Positions 8,185-16,704 of a DNA stretch of 64,000 nt are shown piece after piece; position 1 is the stretch's first letter, and every line of letters begins with the position of its first letter. The notes beneath the pieces are model-generated. The model had not been told where the DNA came from, ran no database searches, and was given only the letters and a program-made list of their open reading frames with translations. A program made the position numbers and the translations under genes. This DNA comes from JAWLHU01 sp041690255 (GTDB lineage Bacteria > Bacillota > Sulfobacillia > Symbiobacteriales > Symbiobacteriaceae): assembly GCA_041690255.1 (NCBI GenBank), contig JAWLHU010000017.1, forward strand, positions 90,438 through 154,437, read 5' to 3'.

Positions 8185-8778
8185 ATGCTTACCGCAGCCC
8201 TCCTGGGCGCCTTTCACGGCATAAACCCGGCCATGGGATGGCTCTTCGCTGTCTTCCTGGCGGCGCAGCGCCGGCAGCGGGCCGAGCTCTTCCACTCCCT
8301 GCTCCCGATCGCAATGGGCCACGGCCTCTCGGTCGCCCTGGTGGTCGGAATGGTGGCAACCGCCCGCTCCACGCTCCCGGTCCAGCCCGTCCGGTACGCC
8401 AGTGCGGTCATTGTCCTGGGCTTTGGCATCTACCGGTTGATCCGCTGGTACCGGCACGTGGGCTGGAACAGCCTGAAGCTGAGCCGCTGGGACCTGGTCC
8501 TCTGGTCGTTCCTCGGGGCGACAGCCCACGGCAGCGGCCTCATGCTCACCCCCCTGGTCCTCGGCCTTCCCGGAGCGAGCGAGACGGTGGCCGTCGTGCT
8601 CGTGCATACGCTGGTCATGCTGGCGGTCATGGCCGGCGCGGCGGTGATCGTCCACGACCGGGGCCTCCTGACCGCCCTGCGAAAGTATTGGGTCAACTTC
8701 GATCTGCTCTGGGCGGGCGGGTTGATCCTGGCCGGGCTGCTGCTCTTTCTCGGCGCCGCCGGCCACACGCACACCTAA
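8185..8778 (+). CDS. Polytopic membrane protein with HGxNP motif, SBP56 partner
   Basis: A 197-residue protein with about six hydrophobic segments. It opens with GAFHGINPAMGW and carries further histidine sites inside or next to membrane helices (MGHGLS, TAHGSG, VLVHT) and a terminal GHTHT. This His pattern is like metal exporters and accessory permeases of the NiCoT/RcnA/UreH type, though I cannot place it in a named family. The start at 8185 lies 10 bases after the SBP56 stop, so the pair is co-transcribed. I infer a role in moving or delivering a metal, perhaps copper, or another partner for the propeller enzyme. A terminator follows. Confidence 0.75.
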   Translation: MLTAALLGAFHGINPAMGWLFAVFLAAQRRQRAELFHSLLPIAMGHGLSVALVVGMVATARSTLPVQPVRYASAVIVLGFGIYRLIRWYRHVGWNSLKLSRWDLVLWSFLGATAHGSGLMLTPLVLGLPGASETVAVVLVHTLVMLAVMAGAAVIVHDRGLLTALRKYWVNFDLLWAGGLILAGLLLFLGAAGHTHT

Positions 8779-8782
8779 AGCA

Positions 8783-8817
8783 GAAGCCAGGCGACTCCGA
8801 ACGGTCGCCTGGCCTTC
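8783..8817. terminator. Terminator between convergent genes
   Basis: A stem of GAAG-CCAGGCGAC paired with GTCGCCTGG-CCTTC and an 8-base loop ends the SBP56 operon and, on the other strand, the LiaF-like gene. Confidence 0.75.
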
Positions 8818-8829
8818 TCGCGCACCCCA

Positions 8830-10011
8830 TTACCGCACGTTGAAGTTGATCGAGCCCATGCCTGTCTCCAGCGTCACCGTGTGCTTGCCATCGCCGATCG
8901 TGCCCACAGCGGAGCTGGATGTGCCGCTCCGGTTCATCTCCAGGAAGTTCGGGGCCGAGATCGAGCCCGTCCTGGCCTGGGCGCTCACCTTCATGCTCGA
9001 CTCCTGCGGCAGCGTGAGCGTGATCGAGCCGGTCGAGGTCCGGAGGAGCAGGTCGCCCTCCAGGGTGGCCCGGCTGTCCACCTGGATCGAGCCGGTTCGG
9101 GTCTCCGCGACCAACTTGCCGCCGGCGAACTCGTTCACCTGGATCGATCCGGTTCCTGAGTCCAACTGCAGCGCCCCGGTCACCTGGTTCATATCGATCC
9201 GCCCCAGGTTGGTCTTCGCCACCACCGGGCCGGTGTAGTCCATGACGCCGATCGATCCGGAGCCAGTCTCCAGGTCGAGGCTGCCACTGGAGGCCTGGAC
9301 CGTGATCGTGCCCAGGTTGCTGTTCAGCTTCAGGTCACCCCGGTAGTCGCGGACCACGACCGAGCCGGCACCCGTCCGCAGTGTGACCTTCATATCCTCC
9401 GGAATGTAGACCCGGTAGGTTGCGCTCACCCCACCCAGGTTTCCCTGTGGTGCATCGCCCCGAACCCTGACCGTCTCGCCCTCTTCCACACTCAGTTGGA
9501 AGTCGCCCACGGCGGTCGCCTCGCTGCGCAGCCGCAGGACGCCGTGCATGGTGTAGGACGCCTCCACCCTGACCTCGCTCAGCTTCTGGGAGAAGAGTTC
9601 CACCCGGCCCAGGTCAATATCGATCTCGACCGACTTCGCATCACCCAGGGGTACCGAAGCGGTCTCCTCCCGGCTGCTGGTTCCGGGGCTGATCATGACA
9701 AAGTCCTGCGGGTTCGGGATCCAGTGCCGGATGGTAGAGAAGCCGAAGACCAGGACGATCAGCAGCATGAGCAGGAAGGCGCCGCCAATGTCGAAGCGGA
9801 GCCGGACCGGGGGGCCGTCATCGGACCGATCCAGCGCCGTGAAGACCAGGTACTCCGCGCCAAAACCGATCAGAAGCACGGGCCAGAAGCGCAGGATCCA
9901 GCCGGTGTACCCCGGGCTGCCCAACAGGTTGTCCATGAGAAGGCCAGCGCCCAGCGCGACCAGGCCGATCGCCACCGTAATCCGCCCCACCTTGCGTGTC
10001 GTGCCGTTCAT
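8830..10011 (-). CDS. LiaF-like membrane protein with DUF4097 beta-repeat domain
   Basis: A 393-residue protein. Residues about 10-90 hold three or four membrane helices in the LiaF/PspC-type arrangement (a WILRFWPVLLIGFG stretch), then one more helix near 87-104. The rest is a DUF4097-like right-handed beta-helix built from repeated short strands with TGSGSI, TRTGSI, TNLGRI and similar rungs. Such proteins are envelope-stress sensors or modulators; in LiaF the partner is a two-component system, which is absent here. The upstream gene, 99 bases away, encodes a YqhV-like protein in the same direction, and the three membrane genes 8830-10845 may form one unit. Confidence 0.8.
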   Translation of the reverse strand: MNGTTRKVGRITVAIGLVALGAGLLMDNLLGSPGYTGWILRFWPVLLIGFGAEYLVFTALDRSDDGPPVRLRFDIGGAFLLMLLIVLVFGFSTIRHWIPNPQDFVMISPGTSSREETASVPLGDAKSVEIDIDLGRVELFSQKLSEVRVEASYTMHGVLRLRSEATAVGDFQLSVEEGETVRVRGDAPQGNLGGVSATYRVYIPEDMKVTLRTGAGSVVVRDYRGDLKLNSNLGTITVQASSGSLDLETGSGSIGVMDYTGPVVAKTNLGRIDMNQVTGALQLDSGTGSIQVNEFAGGKLVAETRTGSIQVDSRATLEGDLLLRTSTGSITLTLPQESSMKVSAQARTGSISAPNFLEMNRSGTSSSAVGTIGDGKHTVTLETGMGSINFNVR

Positions 10012-10110
10012 ACCGTTCAGGAGCCTCCTTCGAGCGTTTGCCTTTCGCTCGGTATGACGTCCGGTCCCGGCGGCAACCCTTCACGTGTTCACCAGGTATT
10101 TTTCGGGACG

Positions 10111-10377
10111 CTAGGAGCGGGTGCCCCAGAGGACCAGCAGTACGCCGAGGAAGACCAGGAGCAGCTTCTGCGGCTGGACCTTGCCCAGGCTGGCCGCCAG
10201 GCCGAGGGCGCTCACCCCAATGAAGATAAACGGCCCGACCAGGCCGAGCATGCCGTTCAGCCGGAGCATTGACTTTGCGTCGGTCATGCGCAGCAGCAGC
10301 AGGGTGGCGATCACCTCCACGGCGGCAGAGAGCATGCGCATCAGCCGAATGCCCCAGAGCATTTTCTCGTCATCCAT
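10111..10377 (-). CDS. YqhV-like (DUF2619) small membrane protein
   Basis: An 88-residue protein with three predicted membrane segments. The pattern GIRLMRMLSAAVEVIATLLL at residues 9-28, then GLVGPFIFIGVSALGLA, matches the YqhV/DUF2619 family found in spore-forming Firmicutes, where yqhV lies near the spoIIIA operon. Function is unknown. It lies 15 bases downstream of the DUF441 gene in the same direction, so co-transcription is likely. Confidence 0.75.
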   Translation of the reverse strand: MDDEKMLWGIRLMRMLSAAVEVIATLLLLRMTDAKSMLRLNGMLGLVGPFIFIGVSALGLAASLGKVQPQKLLLVFLGVLLVLWGTRS

Positions 10378-10392
10378 ACGGCTTCCATCCTC

Positions 10393-10845
10393 CTATGTCC
10401 AGCGCAGCAGCGCCAGCAGGATCGCCGTGAAGCCCGCAGCCGCCAGCGGCCCCACCGGAATGCCCTTGAAGAGCACAACCCCCAGGATCGTCCCGACCAC
10501 CATGCCGACGATCACCTCCGGCTTCACCTGCAGCAGTGTGACACCGTAGCCGCTCAGAACCGCGGCAATCACCCCGCCCAGGATTGCAGCCAGGCCGTTC
10601 CACGAGGTGAAGGAGTTCCTGATCTCGAGCCAGCCAACCTCGCCCGTGGCGAAGGGGACAAGGACGGCCATGAGCAGGAAGATCAGACCTGCCTCCAGCC
10701 CGCGCTTCTCCAGGATCGGAAAGAAACGGTCCAGCCGCAGGGCATGCATGATCAGCACAATGCCGGCAGAGGTGACGATCAGCGAATTGCGGGCGCCTAC
10801 ACCGAGCGCCATCAACGTAAGCAGGATCACCCGCTCGCTCGACAT
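10393..10845 (-). CDS. DUF441 family membrane protein (YtwI/YeaL-like)
   Basis: A 150-residue protein with four hydrophobic helices and the DUF441 hallmarks: an early GVGARNSLIVTSAGIVLIM, a central GLIFLLMAVLVPFATG, and a C-terminal GVVLFKGIPVGPLAAAG. The family is widespread and has no established function. A GGAGG-type site precedes the ATG. It is the first gene of a minus-strand set with the YqhV-like gene and is divergent from an MFS transporter. Confidence 0.88.
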   Translation of the reverse strand: MSSERVILLTLMALGVGARNSLIVTSAGIVLIMHALRLDRFFPILEKRGLEAGLIFLLMAVLVPFATGEVGWLEIRNSFTSWNGLAAILGGVIAAVLSGYGVTLLQVKPEVIVGMVVGTILGVVLFKGIPVGPLAAAGFTAILLALLRWT

Positions 10846-10968
10846 GGAAAACCCCTCCTCACCCCGGAGTCTATCAGCGGTTGGGGCAAAAAATGCCTGC
10901 GCGTCTCAACCGCCGGTCCAGCGGGAAGCCTAACGAAGCGGTGAATCCGATGCGGGAGGGATCGACTC

Positions 10969-12309
10969 ATGTCGGAGTCCAAGGCGCAGGCGGGTCCGAA
11001 CAAGTGGCTCCAGCTCGCCGCGCTCTGTACGGTGCCCCTCATTATGGTCCTGGGCAACTCCATGCTGATCCCGGTCCTCCCCGACATGGGCAAGGAGATG
11101 GGGTTGGATAAGTCGGTGACCGGTCTGGCTGTCACCTTCTTCTCCCTGGCCGCCGGTGTGGGGATCGCCCTGGCCGGCTTCCTGGCCGACCGCTACGGCC
11201 GGAAGCTGGTGATCGTGCCCAGCCTGCTGATCTACGGCCTGGGCGGGGTCGTCTCCGGCCTGGCCGGCTGGTGGCTGGGGGAGAACGGCTTCACCCTCGT
11301 CATGGCCGGGCGGATCATTCAGGGCCTTGGGGCGGCGGGAACGGCCCCGGTCGCCATGGCCTTCGTGGGCGACCTCTTCAGCGGCGGCCAGCGGGTGACC
11401 GCCCTGGGTATCCTGGAGGCATCGAACGGGATCGGGAAGGTAGTCTCACCGATCCTCGGGGCGCTCGTCGGGGCCTACTTCATCTGGTGGGGAGTCTTCT
11501 TTGCCTACGCCGCCCTCTCCGTCCCCTTTGCCCTGGCGGTCTGGTTCGTGACCAAGGAGCCCGCCCGGGAGAAGGCGCCGCCCGCTCGGCAGTACCTTGG
11601 CGAGGTGGGGAAGCTATTCAAGGTGAAGGGAATCCCGCTGGTCGCCTGCTTTTGGGCCGGTACTGTGGCGCTCTTCGTCCTCTTCGGCGTCCTCTTCTTT
11701 CTCTCCGAGCATCTGGAGAGCGCTCACGATATCGATGGTGTCCCCAAGGGGGTGCTGATCATGTGGCCCGTGCTCGCCATGTCGATCACCTCCTTCGCCT
11801 CCGGTCTCTACCTTCAGAACCACGAGAACCTGCTGAAGCCAGCGGTGGTCGCCGGCCTGGTGACCGCCATTGCCGGTACGCTCCTGATTGCGTTCGTCCA
11901 GGTGGACTGGGCGTTCTTTACCGGCCTGATCATCGCCGGGGTGGGAACCGGCCTCCAACTGCCAGGCCTGAACAACCTGATCACCAGCTCGGCCAAGTCA
12001 GCCCAACGGGCGATGGTGACATCGCTCTACGGGGCGGTCCGCTTTATCGGCGTGGCGTTTGGTCCCCCGCTTTACGGCGCGCTCATGAAGAACGGCGAGG
12101 CGATTCCCTTCTGGTTCTCGGCCGGAGTGCTGGCCAGTTCCCTGGCCGCCACCATCTTCTTCATCAGCCCGGAAAAACTGGTCAATCAGGAGGATGGAGA
12201 GAAGAGCGATCCCAAAGGTGGCCCCGGCGGCCAGGGCGGCAGGGCGATCCCGGCCTGGCAGGTGCCCACGAACCTGCCGAAGGGCACCCGGCGGAATCCG
12301 TTGGGGTAG
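10969..12309 (+). CDS. MFS transporter (drug/sugar efflux type)
   Basis: A 446-residue major facilitator with 12 predicted helices. The A-motif between helices 2 and 3 reads GFLADRYGRKLVI, typical of proton-driven antiporters of the DHA1 group, and a motif-C-like glycine-rich stretch (GNGIGKVVSPILGALVG) in helix 5 also points to efflux. The C-terminal tail of about 35 residues is cytoplasmic, Gly/Pro/Lys-rich and not conserved in the family. A GGGAGGG Shine-Dalgarno precedes the ATG. Substrate unknown. The GNAT gene follows by 66 bases. Confidence 0.9.
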   Translation: MSESKAQAGPNKWLQLAALCTVPLIMVLGNSMLIPVLPDMGKEMGLDKSVTGLAVTFFSLAAGVGIALAGFLADRYGRKLVIVPSLLIYGLGGVVSGLAGWWLGENGFTLVMAGRIIQGLGAAGTAPVAMAFVGDLFSGGQRVTALGILEASNGIGKVVSPILGALVGAYFIWWGVFFAYAALSVPFALAVWFVTKEPAREKAPPARQYLGEVGKLFKVKGIPLVACFWAGTVALFVLFGVLFFLSEHLESAHDIDGVPKGVLIMWPVLAMSITSFASGLYLQNHENLLKPAVVAGLVTAIAGTLLIAFVQVDWAFFTGLIIAGVGTGLQLPGLNNLITSSAKSAQRAMVTSLYGAVRFIGVAFGPPLYGALMKNGEAIPFWFSAGVLASSLAATIFFISPEKLVNQEDGEKSDPKGGPGGQGGRAIPAWQVPTNLPKGTRRNPLG

Positions 12310-12375
12310 GACAGGGAATCAGGCGGCGTGGGACGAACTCTTCCCGGAAGAGGACCCGGGAACGGGGGGAGCGGG

Positions 12376-13149
12376 TTGGATGTCGTCCGCCTTGCAGATC
12401 TGTGGGAAGAGAACCAGGAGTGTCTGAAGCAGCACCTGGGTGAGTCGGACTCTCGGGCCTTCGGGGCACGCTGGGTCCACATGCCGACCGTGCCCTATCC
12501 ACGCTTTAACCACGTGAGCAAGATCCGTCTGGTGGGCGATCAGGTAGATGACCTGGTCGCCTCTGCTCGCGCCTTCTTTGCGGCCAGGCAATTGTCCAGT
12601 TTCGCCTTCATGACCACCCCGGCCACGCAGCCGGCCGACTTGGGCATGCGGCTCTACCGGAAGGGCTTCCTGACCGAGACCAACCCGGTCATGATCTGGA
12701 ACGGACAGCCGCTCCCCGCCGTCGAGCGCATGGGCCTCAGGGTGGTCCGGGCGGAGAGGCGCCAGTCCCCGCTCGTCTGGGAGTTGATCCGGCAGGTCTT
12801 CTTCGCCGGCGCCTCATACGAGGTGCTGGAGGCCGGGTGTCGCGGCGTCGAGATCTCCGATGAGATCGGGGCGGTCAACTTCATCGCCTATCTGGATGGG
12901 CAACCGGCTGGTGCCGGCACCCTCTTCCCGCATGCTGGCATGGGTGGCATCTACAACATGTGCACCCTGCCCCGCTACCAGCGTCAGGGAGTGGCTACCG
13001 CCCTCATGGGCGCCTGCGTGGCCGAGGCGAGGCGGCAGGGCTGCGAGCACGTGGGGCTGACCCCGACCGCCGCAGGACGGCCGCTCTACGAAGGACTGGG
13101 GTTTGAGGAGATCTATCAGGAGATCTACTTCGCCAAGCGTATCGAATAG
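12376..13149 (+). CDS. GNAT family N-acetyltransferase
   Basis: A protein of about 257 residues with a C-terminal acetyl-CoA-binding GNAT domain: the motif A stretch ICTL-type reads MCTLPRYQRQGVATALM (about residues 196-212), followed by GLTPTAAGRPLYEGLGFEE, the usual alpha4-beta7 motif. The N-terminal half is another GNAT-like fold without the binding motif, as in tandem acetyltransferases. I prefer the TTG at 12376, 5 bases after a GGGGGGAG Shine-Dalgarno; a GTG at 12328 would add a low-complexity Gly/Arg stretch. Acceptor substrate unknown. Confidence 0.82.
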   Translation: MDVVRLADLWEENQECLKQHLGESDSRAFGARWVHMPTVPYPRFNHVSKIRLVGDQVDDLVASARAFFAARQLSSFAFMTTPATQPADLGMRLYRKGFLTETNPVMIWNGQPLPAVERMGLRVVRAERRQSPLVWELIRQVFFAGASYEVLEAGCRGVEISDEIGAVNFIAYLDGQPAGAGTLFPHAGMGGIYNMCTLPRYQRQGVATALMGACVAEARRQGCEHVGLTPTAAGRPLYEGLGFEEIYQEIYFAKRIE

Positions 13150-13201
13150 GGTAGCTCCCCCGTTATACGGGGTGGAGAAACGTACCGGGAGTGGTCTGTC
13201 T

Positions 13202-14713
13202 ATGATTCGGTCCATGAAACGCAGCATTACCTTCACCCTTAGTCTGGCGTTCGTGCTGGTGCTGGCCGCGGGCTGCGGCTTTGAGAAGAAGCCAGAGCCC
13301 GCCCCGGTGCCACCGGTGGCCTCAGAGCAACCACCTGCCGTCACGCAGGTGAGCGTACCCGTCTTCTTTGCCGACTCGCAGGCGCAGCACCTGATCCCCG
13401 AGGAGCGCCTGGTCGACCAGGGCAGCGACGCCGCCGTAGCCACAGCCATTGTGGAGGCGCTCCTGTCCGGCCCGAAGGATCCAACGCTTCACAGGGCCCT
13501 ACCCGCAGGCATCCGGCTGCTGGAGCCGGTCAGGATCGAGGGGAAGACCGCCCTCGTCAACCTCTCGAAGGAACTGGCCGATCTGCGTGGTGCGACCGGT
13601 GTGGGTCTGGCGCTCGGCTCCCTCCGCCTCAGCCTGACCGAACTGCCCGCGATCGAACTGGTTCAGGTCCTCGTGGAGGGCAGTGCCGAGGGGATGCTTG
13701 ACGAAGGGGTTCCCCTGGAGCCCATGGACCGGCCATTCTATGGCGATGTGATCGTCCTGCCCGATCCGAACCGGGTCCGTGTCCTGCAGGACCGGGTGAG
13801 CAAAGGGGAGGAGATCTGGCGGCTGGACTCGCGGAAGGTCCTGGAGTTCGAGGGGCGCATGTTCGGCTTTACCGCTGAGCAGTTGAAGGCCGCCGAAGTG
13901 ACCCGGGAGGGCAAGGCCGCCCGAGCCCGGCTTGCCTACAATGGGACCGTCTTCTTCATCGAGCTGGCGGCTAACCCGGAGGTTGATGTTGCCCCCGTCT
14001 GGACGATTGACTCGATCACATCGCACCAGTCCGATGTCGGTTCCGTGACCATGCCGGTCTACTTCGCTGACCGGAACGCCACGAACGTGATCCCCGAGGC
14101 CCGGCAGATGCCCGGCGACCGGGAAGCCATGGTCACCGCTGTCGTCGAGGCGCTCCTGACCGGCCCCGCCGACCCGAACCTCATGCGGGTGCTGCCGTCC
14201 GGGGCCCGGCTGATCGGCCCGGTCCAGGTGGCTGCGGGAACGGCTACGGTCAACCTGAGCGAGGCCATGCGGGATCTGCAGAGCTCTTCCGAGTCCTCCC
14301 TGGCCATCGATGCGCTGGTGCTCAGCCTGACCGAGGTGCCGGCGGTGGAGCAGGTCCAGATCCTGATCGAAGGGCAGAAGGGCGTCGTGGTGGGCAATTA
14401 CAAGTTCGATGAGCCCATCGGCCGCGGCCCTGTCTCGACCCGGTACCATCTGGATATGGAGCGGGTCGCCTGGCTCCAGAGCCGGGTCGATCAGGGGTTG
14501 GAGACCTGGCGGCTGGATGCCATGCAGACCCTCATGTGGGAGGGGCGGGCCTTCGGCTTCACCCCTGACTTCCTGAAGACCGCCCAACTGGAGGAGCAGG
14601 TGGACCAGGCCCTGGCCCGGCTGACCTACCAGGGGAAGGCTTACGTGATCGAGCTGGGCAAGAACCCGGGGGAGAAGGGGATCTGGTACGTGAAGGGGAT
14701 CAGCCTGCCGTAA
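13202..14713 (+). CDS. Lipoprotein with two GerMN domains
   Basis: A 503-residue exported lipoprotein: basic MIRSMKR start, hydrophobic stretch and lipobox LAAGC at about residues 22-26, then a Pro-rich linker. Two tandem GerMN-type domains follow, at about residues 45-165 and 285-400, recognisable by the paired VPVFFAD / MPVYFAD strand, the VVEALLSGP / VVEALLTGP helix and the TALVNLS / TATVNLS strand. The second half of each repeat (YGDVIVLP and WRLDSRKVLEFEGR) is also duplicated. GerM-type proteins act in sporulation and germination at the spore envelope. The duplication with linker modules is larger than in B. subtilis GerM. Confidence 0.85.
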   Translation: MIRSMKRSITFTLSLAFVLVLAAGCGFEKKPEPAPVPPVASEQPPAVTQVSVPVFFADSQAQHLIPEERLVDQGSDAAVATAIVEALLSGPKDPTLHRALPAGIRLLEPVRIEGKTALVNLSKELADLRGATGVGLALGSLRLSLTELPAIELVQVLVEGSAEGMLDEGVPLEPMDRPFYGDVIVLPDPNRVRVLQDRVSKGEEIWRLDSRKVLEFEGRMFGFTAEQLKAAEVTREGKAARARLAYNGTVFFIELAANPEVDVAPVWTIDSITSHQSDVGSVTMPVYFADRNATNVIPEARQMPGDREAMVTAVVEALLTGPADPNLMRVLPSGARLIGPVQVAAGTATVNLSEAMRDLQSSSESSLAIDALVLSLTEVPAVEQVQILIEGQKGVVVGNYKFDEPIGRGPVSTRYHLDMERVAWLQSRVDQGLETWRLDAMQTLMWEGRAFGFTPDFLKTAQLEEQVDQALARLTYQGKAYVIELGKNPGEKGIWYVKGISLP

Positions 14714-14905
14714 TAGGAGGCCAGGGCTACCCTATGGCCCGTGGGAGCCCGCGGGTCGTCTCGCTCCATGTTCTTATGCGCAGTGGGCCTGGAGGCGTAA
14801 AGAAATGGCGTGAGTTGGCACCAGGCCTGGTCAGACCGGAATCTGGTCGGTTCCCGGCGCAGGGTTGCGCCCGCGACAAGGCGAATAGCTGGTAGAGACA
14901 GAGGC

Positions 14906-14931
14906 AGCCCTCCCAGGCGGGAGGGCTGTTT
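14906..14931 (+). terminator. Terminator / attenuator-like hairpin
   Basis: A 9-bp stem AGCCCTCCC / GGGAGGGCT with a 4-base loop, followed by GTTT, sits 18 bases before the GTG of the Cys-rich gene. It probably ends the GerMN transcript and could also attenuate read-through. The interval 14714-14905 holds nothing else I can support. Confidence 0.65.
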
Positions 14932-14948
14932 GATCGAGGGGTGAATCT

Positions 14949-15803
14949 GTGGCAACGGTCTTCACTGTAGATGTGGTGATCCTGTTGAATGAGGGAGAAG
15001 AACCATCGACCGAATGGTGGATGGAGCGATACACCGAGGCGGTGCGCCGGGCCGGCGGGATGCCGCCCGAGCTGGCGGAGCCGCAGCGGGCCAGGCTGCG
15101 GCTGGAGTACGACTCCGAGGAGGACGCCGAGTACGTACGGGTCACCCTCCCCCTGCCCGCGCCAGGCCTGGGCCGGGCCCAGGAGCTCTGCCACATGCTC
15201 GCCTCCGTGCTGGACGCCGAGGGCTATACCCTGAAGGCCGGCGGCCGGCGGGTTGAGGAGATCCCCGGCGAGGAGCTTCCCGAGCCGGTCGGCAGCCTTG
15301 GCGACGGGACCTACGCGGGTGCGAGGGTCTACTGCCAGCGCTGCCTGAACTGTGCCCTCTCCACCGAGACGAAGATCGCCTGCTGCGGGCAGGGGGCCGC
15401 CTTCTCCCTGGCCGATATCGGGGCGATCCTGCTGACCGGCGACGAGGCGCTGGTCCGGCGCGTCCTGGCCCTGCCAGGGCGGCGGGACGGGGTGAAGTGG
15501 CACCCCTACCTGAGCGGAGGCAAGTGTGTCTTCCATGATCCGAGCTGCGGCTGCATCCTGCCCGCTGATCGGATGCCGCTCCAGTGCCGGACCTACCTCT
15601 GTGCCCCGCTCAAGCTCCTGCCCGCTGACCTGGCGGAGCAGTACGATGGCTACGTGGAAGGGCTGGAGGAGCAGGAGTACTTCGTCGAGGAGCACATGCG
15701 GAACGAGGGTGGCGTCGACTTCGACAGCCCGCTCGAGGCGATTCGAGAGGCAGCGGAGCGGGCGTTTGCGGCGTGGGACCAGCACGCCAGTGGGGGCCAA
15801 TGA
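14949..15803 (+). CDS. YkgJ-like cysteine-rich (zinc/iron-chelating) protein
   Basis: A 284-residue protein with a GTG start. The first 110 residues are an acidic alpha/beta region without a recognised family. From about residue 119 a dense cysteine set appears: YCQRCLNC, then KIACCGQG, then GKCVFHDPSCGC, and MPLQCRTYLC. The order CxxC...CC...C...CxC...CRxYxC resembles the YkgJ/UPF0153 putative zinc- or iron-chelating domain, extended by an N-terminal domain. A role in Fe-S or metal handling is inference. The 3' end runs into the first copies of the CAATG array described separately. Confidence 0.6.
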   Translation: MATVFTVDVVILLNEGEEPSTEWWMERYTEAVRRAGGMPPELAEPQRARLRLEYDSEEDAEYVRVTLPLPAPGLGRAQELCHMLASVLDAEGYTLKAGGRRVEEIPGEELPEPVGSLGDGTYAGARVYCQRCLNCALSTETKIACCGQGAAFSLADIGAILLTGDEALVRRVLALPGRRDGVKWHPYLSGGKCVFHDPSCGCILPADRMPLQCRTYLCAPLKLLPADLAEQYDGYVEGLEEQEYFVEEHMRNEGGVDFDSPLEAIREAAERAFAAWDQHASGGQ

Positions 15804-15995
15804 GAAGCAATGTCTGGTCGCGAGAAAGCAATGAGATCCAATGGGATGCAATGAGAAGCGTGTGGCGGACAATGTCCGCCAATGATAGGCAATGTGAATC
15901 CTGTGACGGGCAATGTTCCCCAATGCGAGGCCAATGACGAATGTGTCGCGACCAATGTCCGCCAATGAGTGGCCTGTAGGTATCCAATGCCAATG
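15798..15995 (+). repeat. Helically phased CAATG array (15 copies)
   Basis: The pentamer CAATG starts at 15798, 15808, 15829, 15839, 15849, 15870, 15880, 15890, 15911, 15921, 15932, 15953, 15963, 15985 and 15991. Successive spacings are 10, 21, 10, 10, 21, 10, 10, 21, 10, 11, 21, 10, 22 and 6. Almost all copies therefore lie on one face of the helix, at one or two turns. The bases between are variable. Only the first copy touches the upstream coding end. No gene lies in 15804-16033. Confidence 0.85.
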
Positions 15996-16033
15996 CAGCT
16001 CGGCTCGCACGGGAATCCACGATCGAGCGTCGT

Positions 16034-16204
16034 CTAAGCGGAAGAAGGCCGAGGTGCACCTCGGCCTTCTTTCTTACATCTCGCCCGGTGGCCGCCGGGG
16101 GTTTTGATCCGCAGGATCGTATCAATCACCTTGAGGCAGTCCATAATAATCGGGTCATCGGGCCGGCGGATCCAGCAGCAGACCCAGTTCCAGGAAGCCG
16201 GCAT
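16034..16204 (-). CDS. Possible small protein (56 aa)
   Basis: A short reading frame with an excellent site, AAGGAGG 7 bases before the ATG. Its central part (RRPDDPIIMDCLKVIDTIL) looks like an amphipathic helix. No family recognised. Against it: its last 13 codons run through the strong terminator hairpin at 16043-16075, which normally lies outside genes. It may be a real small gene, or a start site left over from a decayed gene. Kept at low confidence. Confidence 0.3.
   Translation of the reverse strand: MPASWNWVCCWIRRPDDPIIMDCLKVIDTILRIKTPGGHRARCKKEGRGAPRPSSA
16043..16075 (+). terminator. Rho-independent terminator
   Basis: A 13-bp stem (AGAAGGCCGAGGT / ACCTCGGCCTTCT) with a 2-base gap is followed by TTCTT. 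It closes transcription coming through the CAATG array and isolates the DUF4912/GH57 unit downstream. Confidence 0.85.
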
Positions 16205-16313
16205 CGAGCCGCCTCCTTGCCCGGCCAGACCCGCGGTGTGCTCGGCGGCCGGCTCGCAATGAAGAACAGGCCGTCGCGCGGGTTCTCGTGCAACCTCTGG
16301 AGGGAGATCGCTT

Positions 16314-16679
16314 ATGAGTGCCACAACCGCTGTAAAAGCAGACCGACTCGGGCGCCTTGGTGCCATGGTCCGCACATCGAACGAGATCTATCTTTACTGG
16401 CGGCCGTCCGTGCCGGTCGACCGGCACCTCGTCTTCCGGGTCACCGACCTGACCGGCCTGCCGGTCCACGAGTTGCTGGACGGGACTGGTCGCCGAGAGT
16501 TTCCAACTACCGAGTCGGTCTATGTTTCGGGCCTGCCGGCCGGGCATATCTATCTGGCAGAGGTTGGCCGGTACGGGCCGGAGGGGTTTACCACCCTCCT
16601 CTCGGTCGGTCCGGTCCAGACGCCCTGGCTGGCATCTGCGGACTTCTCCGACTTCCCGTCCCTGTACTACCGGTCCTGA
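16314..16679 (+). CDS. DUF4912-like protein
   Basis: A 121-residue protein related to DUF4912: it has the RTSNEIYLYWRPS opening strand, a Gly-rich turn, and the GLPAGHIYLAEVGRYGPEGF core typical of the family, in which an immunoglobulin-like beta-sandwich is predicted. DUF4912 genes often sit directly before GH57 or glycogen-related genes, as here: the next gene starts 25 bases downstream. I infer a carbohydrate-binding or accessory role in alpha-glucan metabolism. GGAGGGAG precedes the ATG. Confidence 0.72.
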   Translation: MSATTAVKADRLGRLGAMVRTSNEIYLYWRPSVPVDRHLVFRVTDLTGLPVHELLDGTGRREFPTTESVYVSGLPAGHIYLAEVGRYGPEGFTTLLSVGPVQTPWLASADFSDFPSLYYRS

Positions 16680-16704
16680 TTTCGCGGAAGAGGAGAGATT
16701 CGCT

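Noticed and set aside
14727..16010. Long minus-strand frame opposite the Cys-rich gene
   Set aside because: It is the mirror of a well-supported plus-strand gene, and its N-terminus is simply the reverse of the CAATG array (repeated HWH/IG words).
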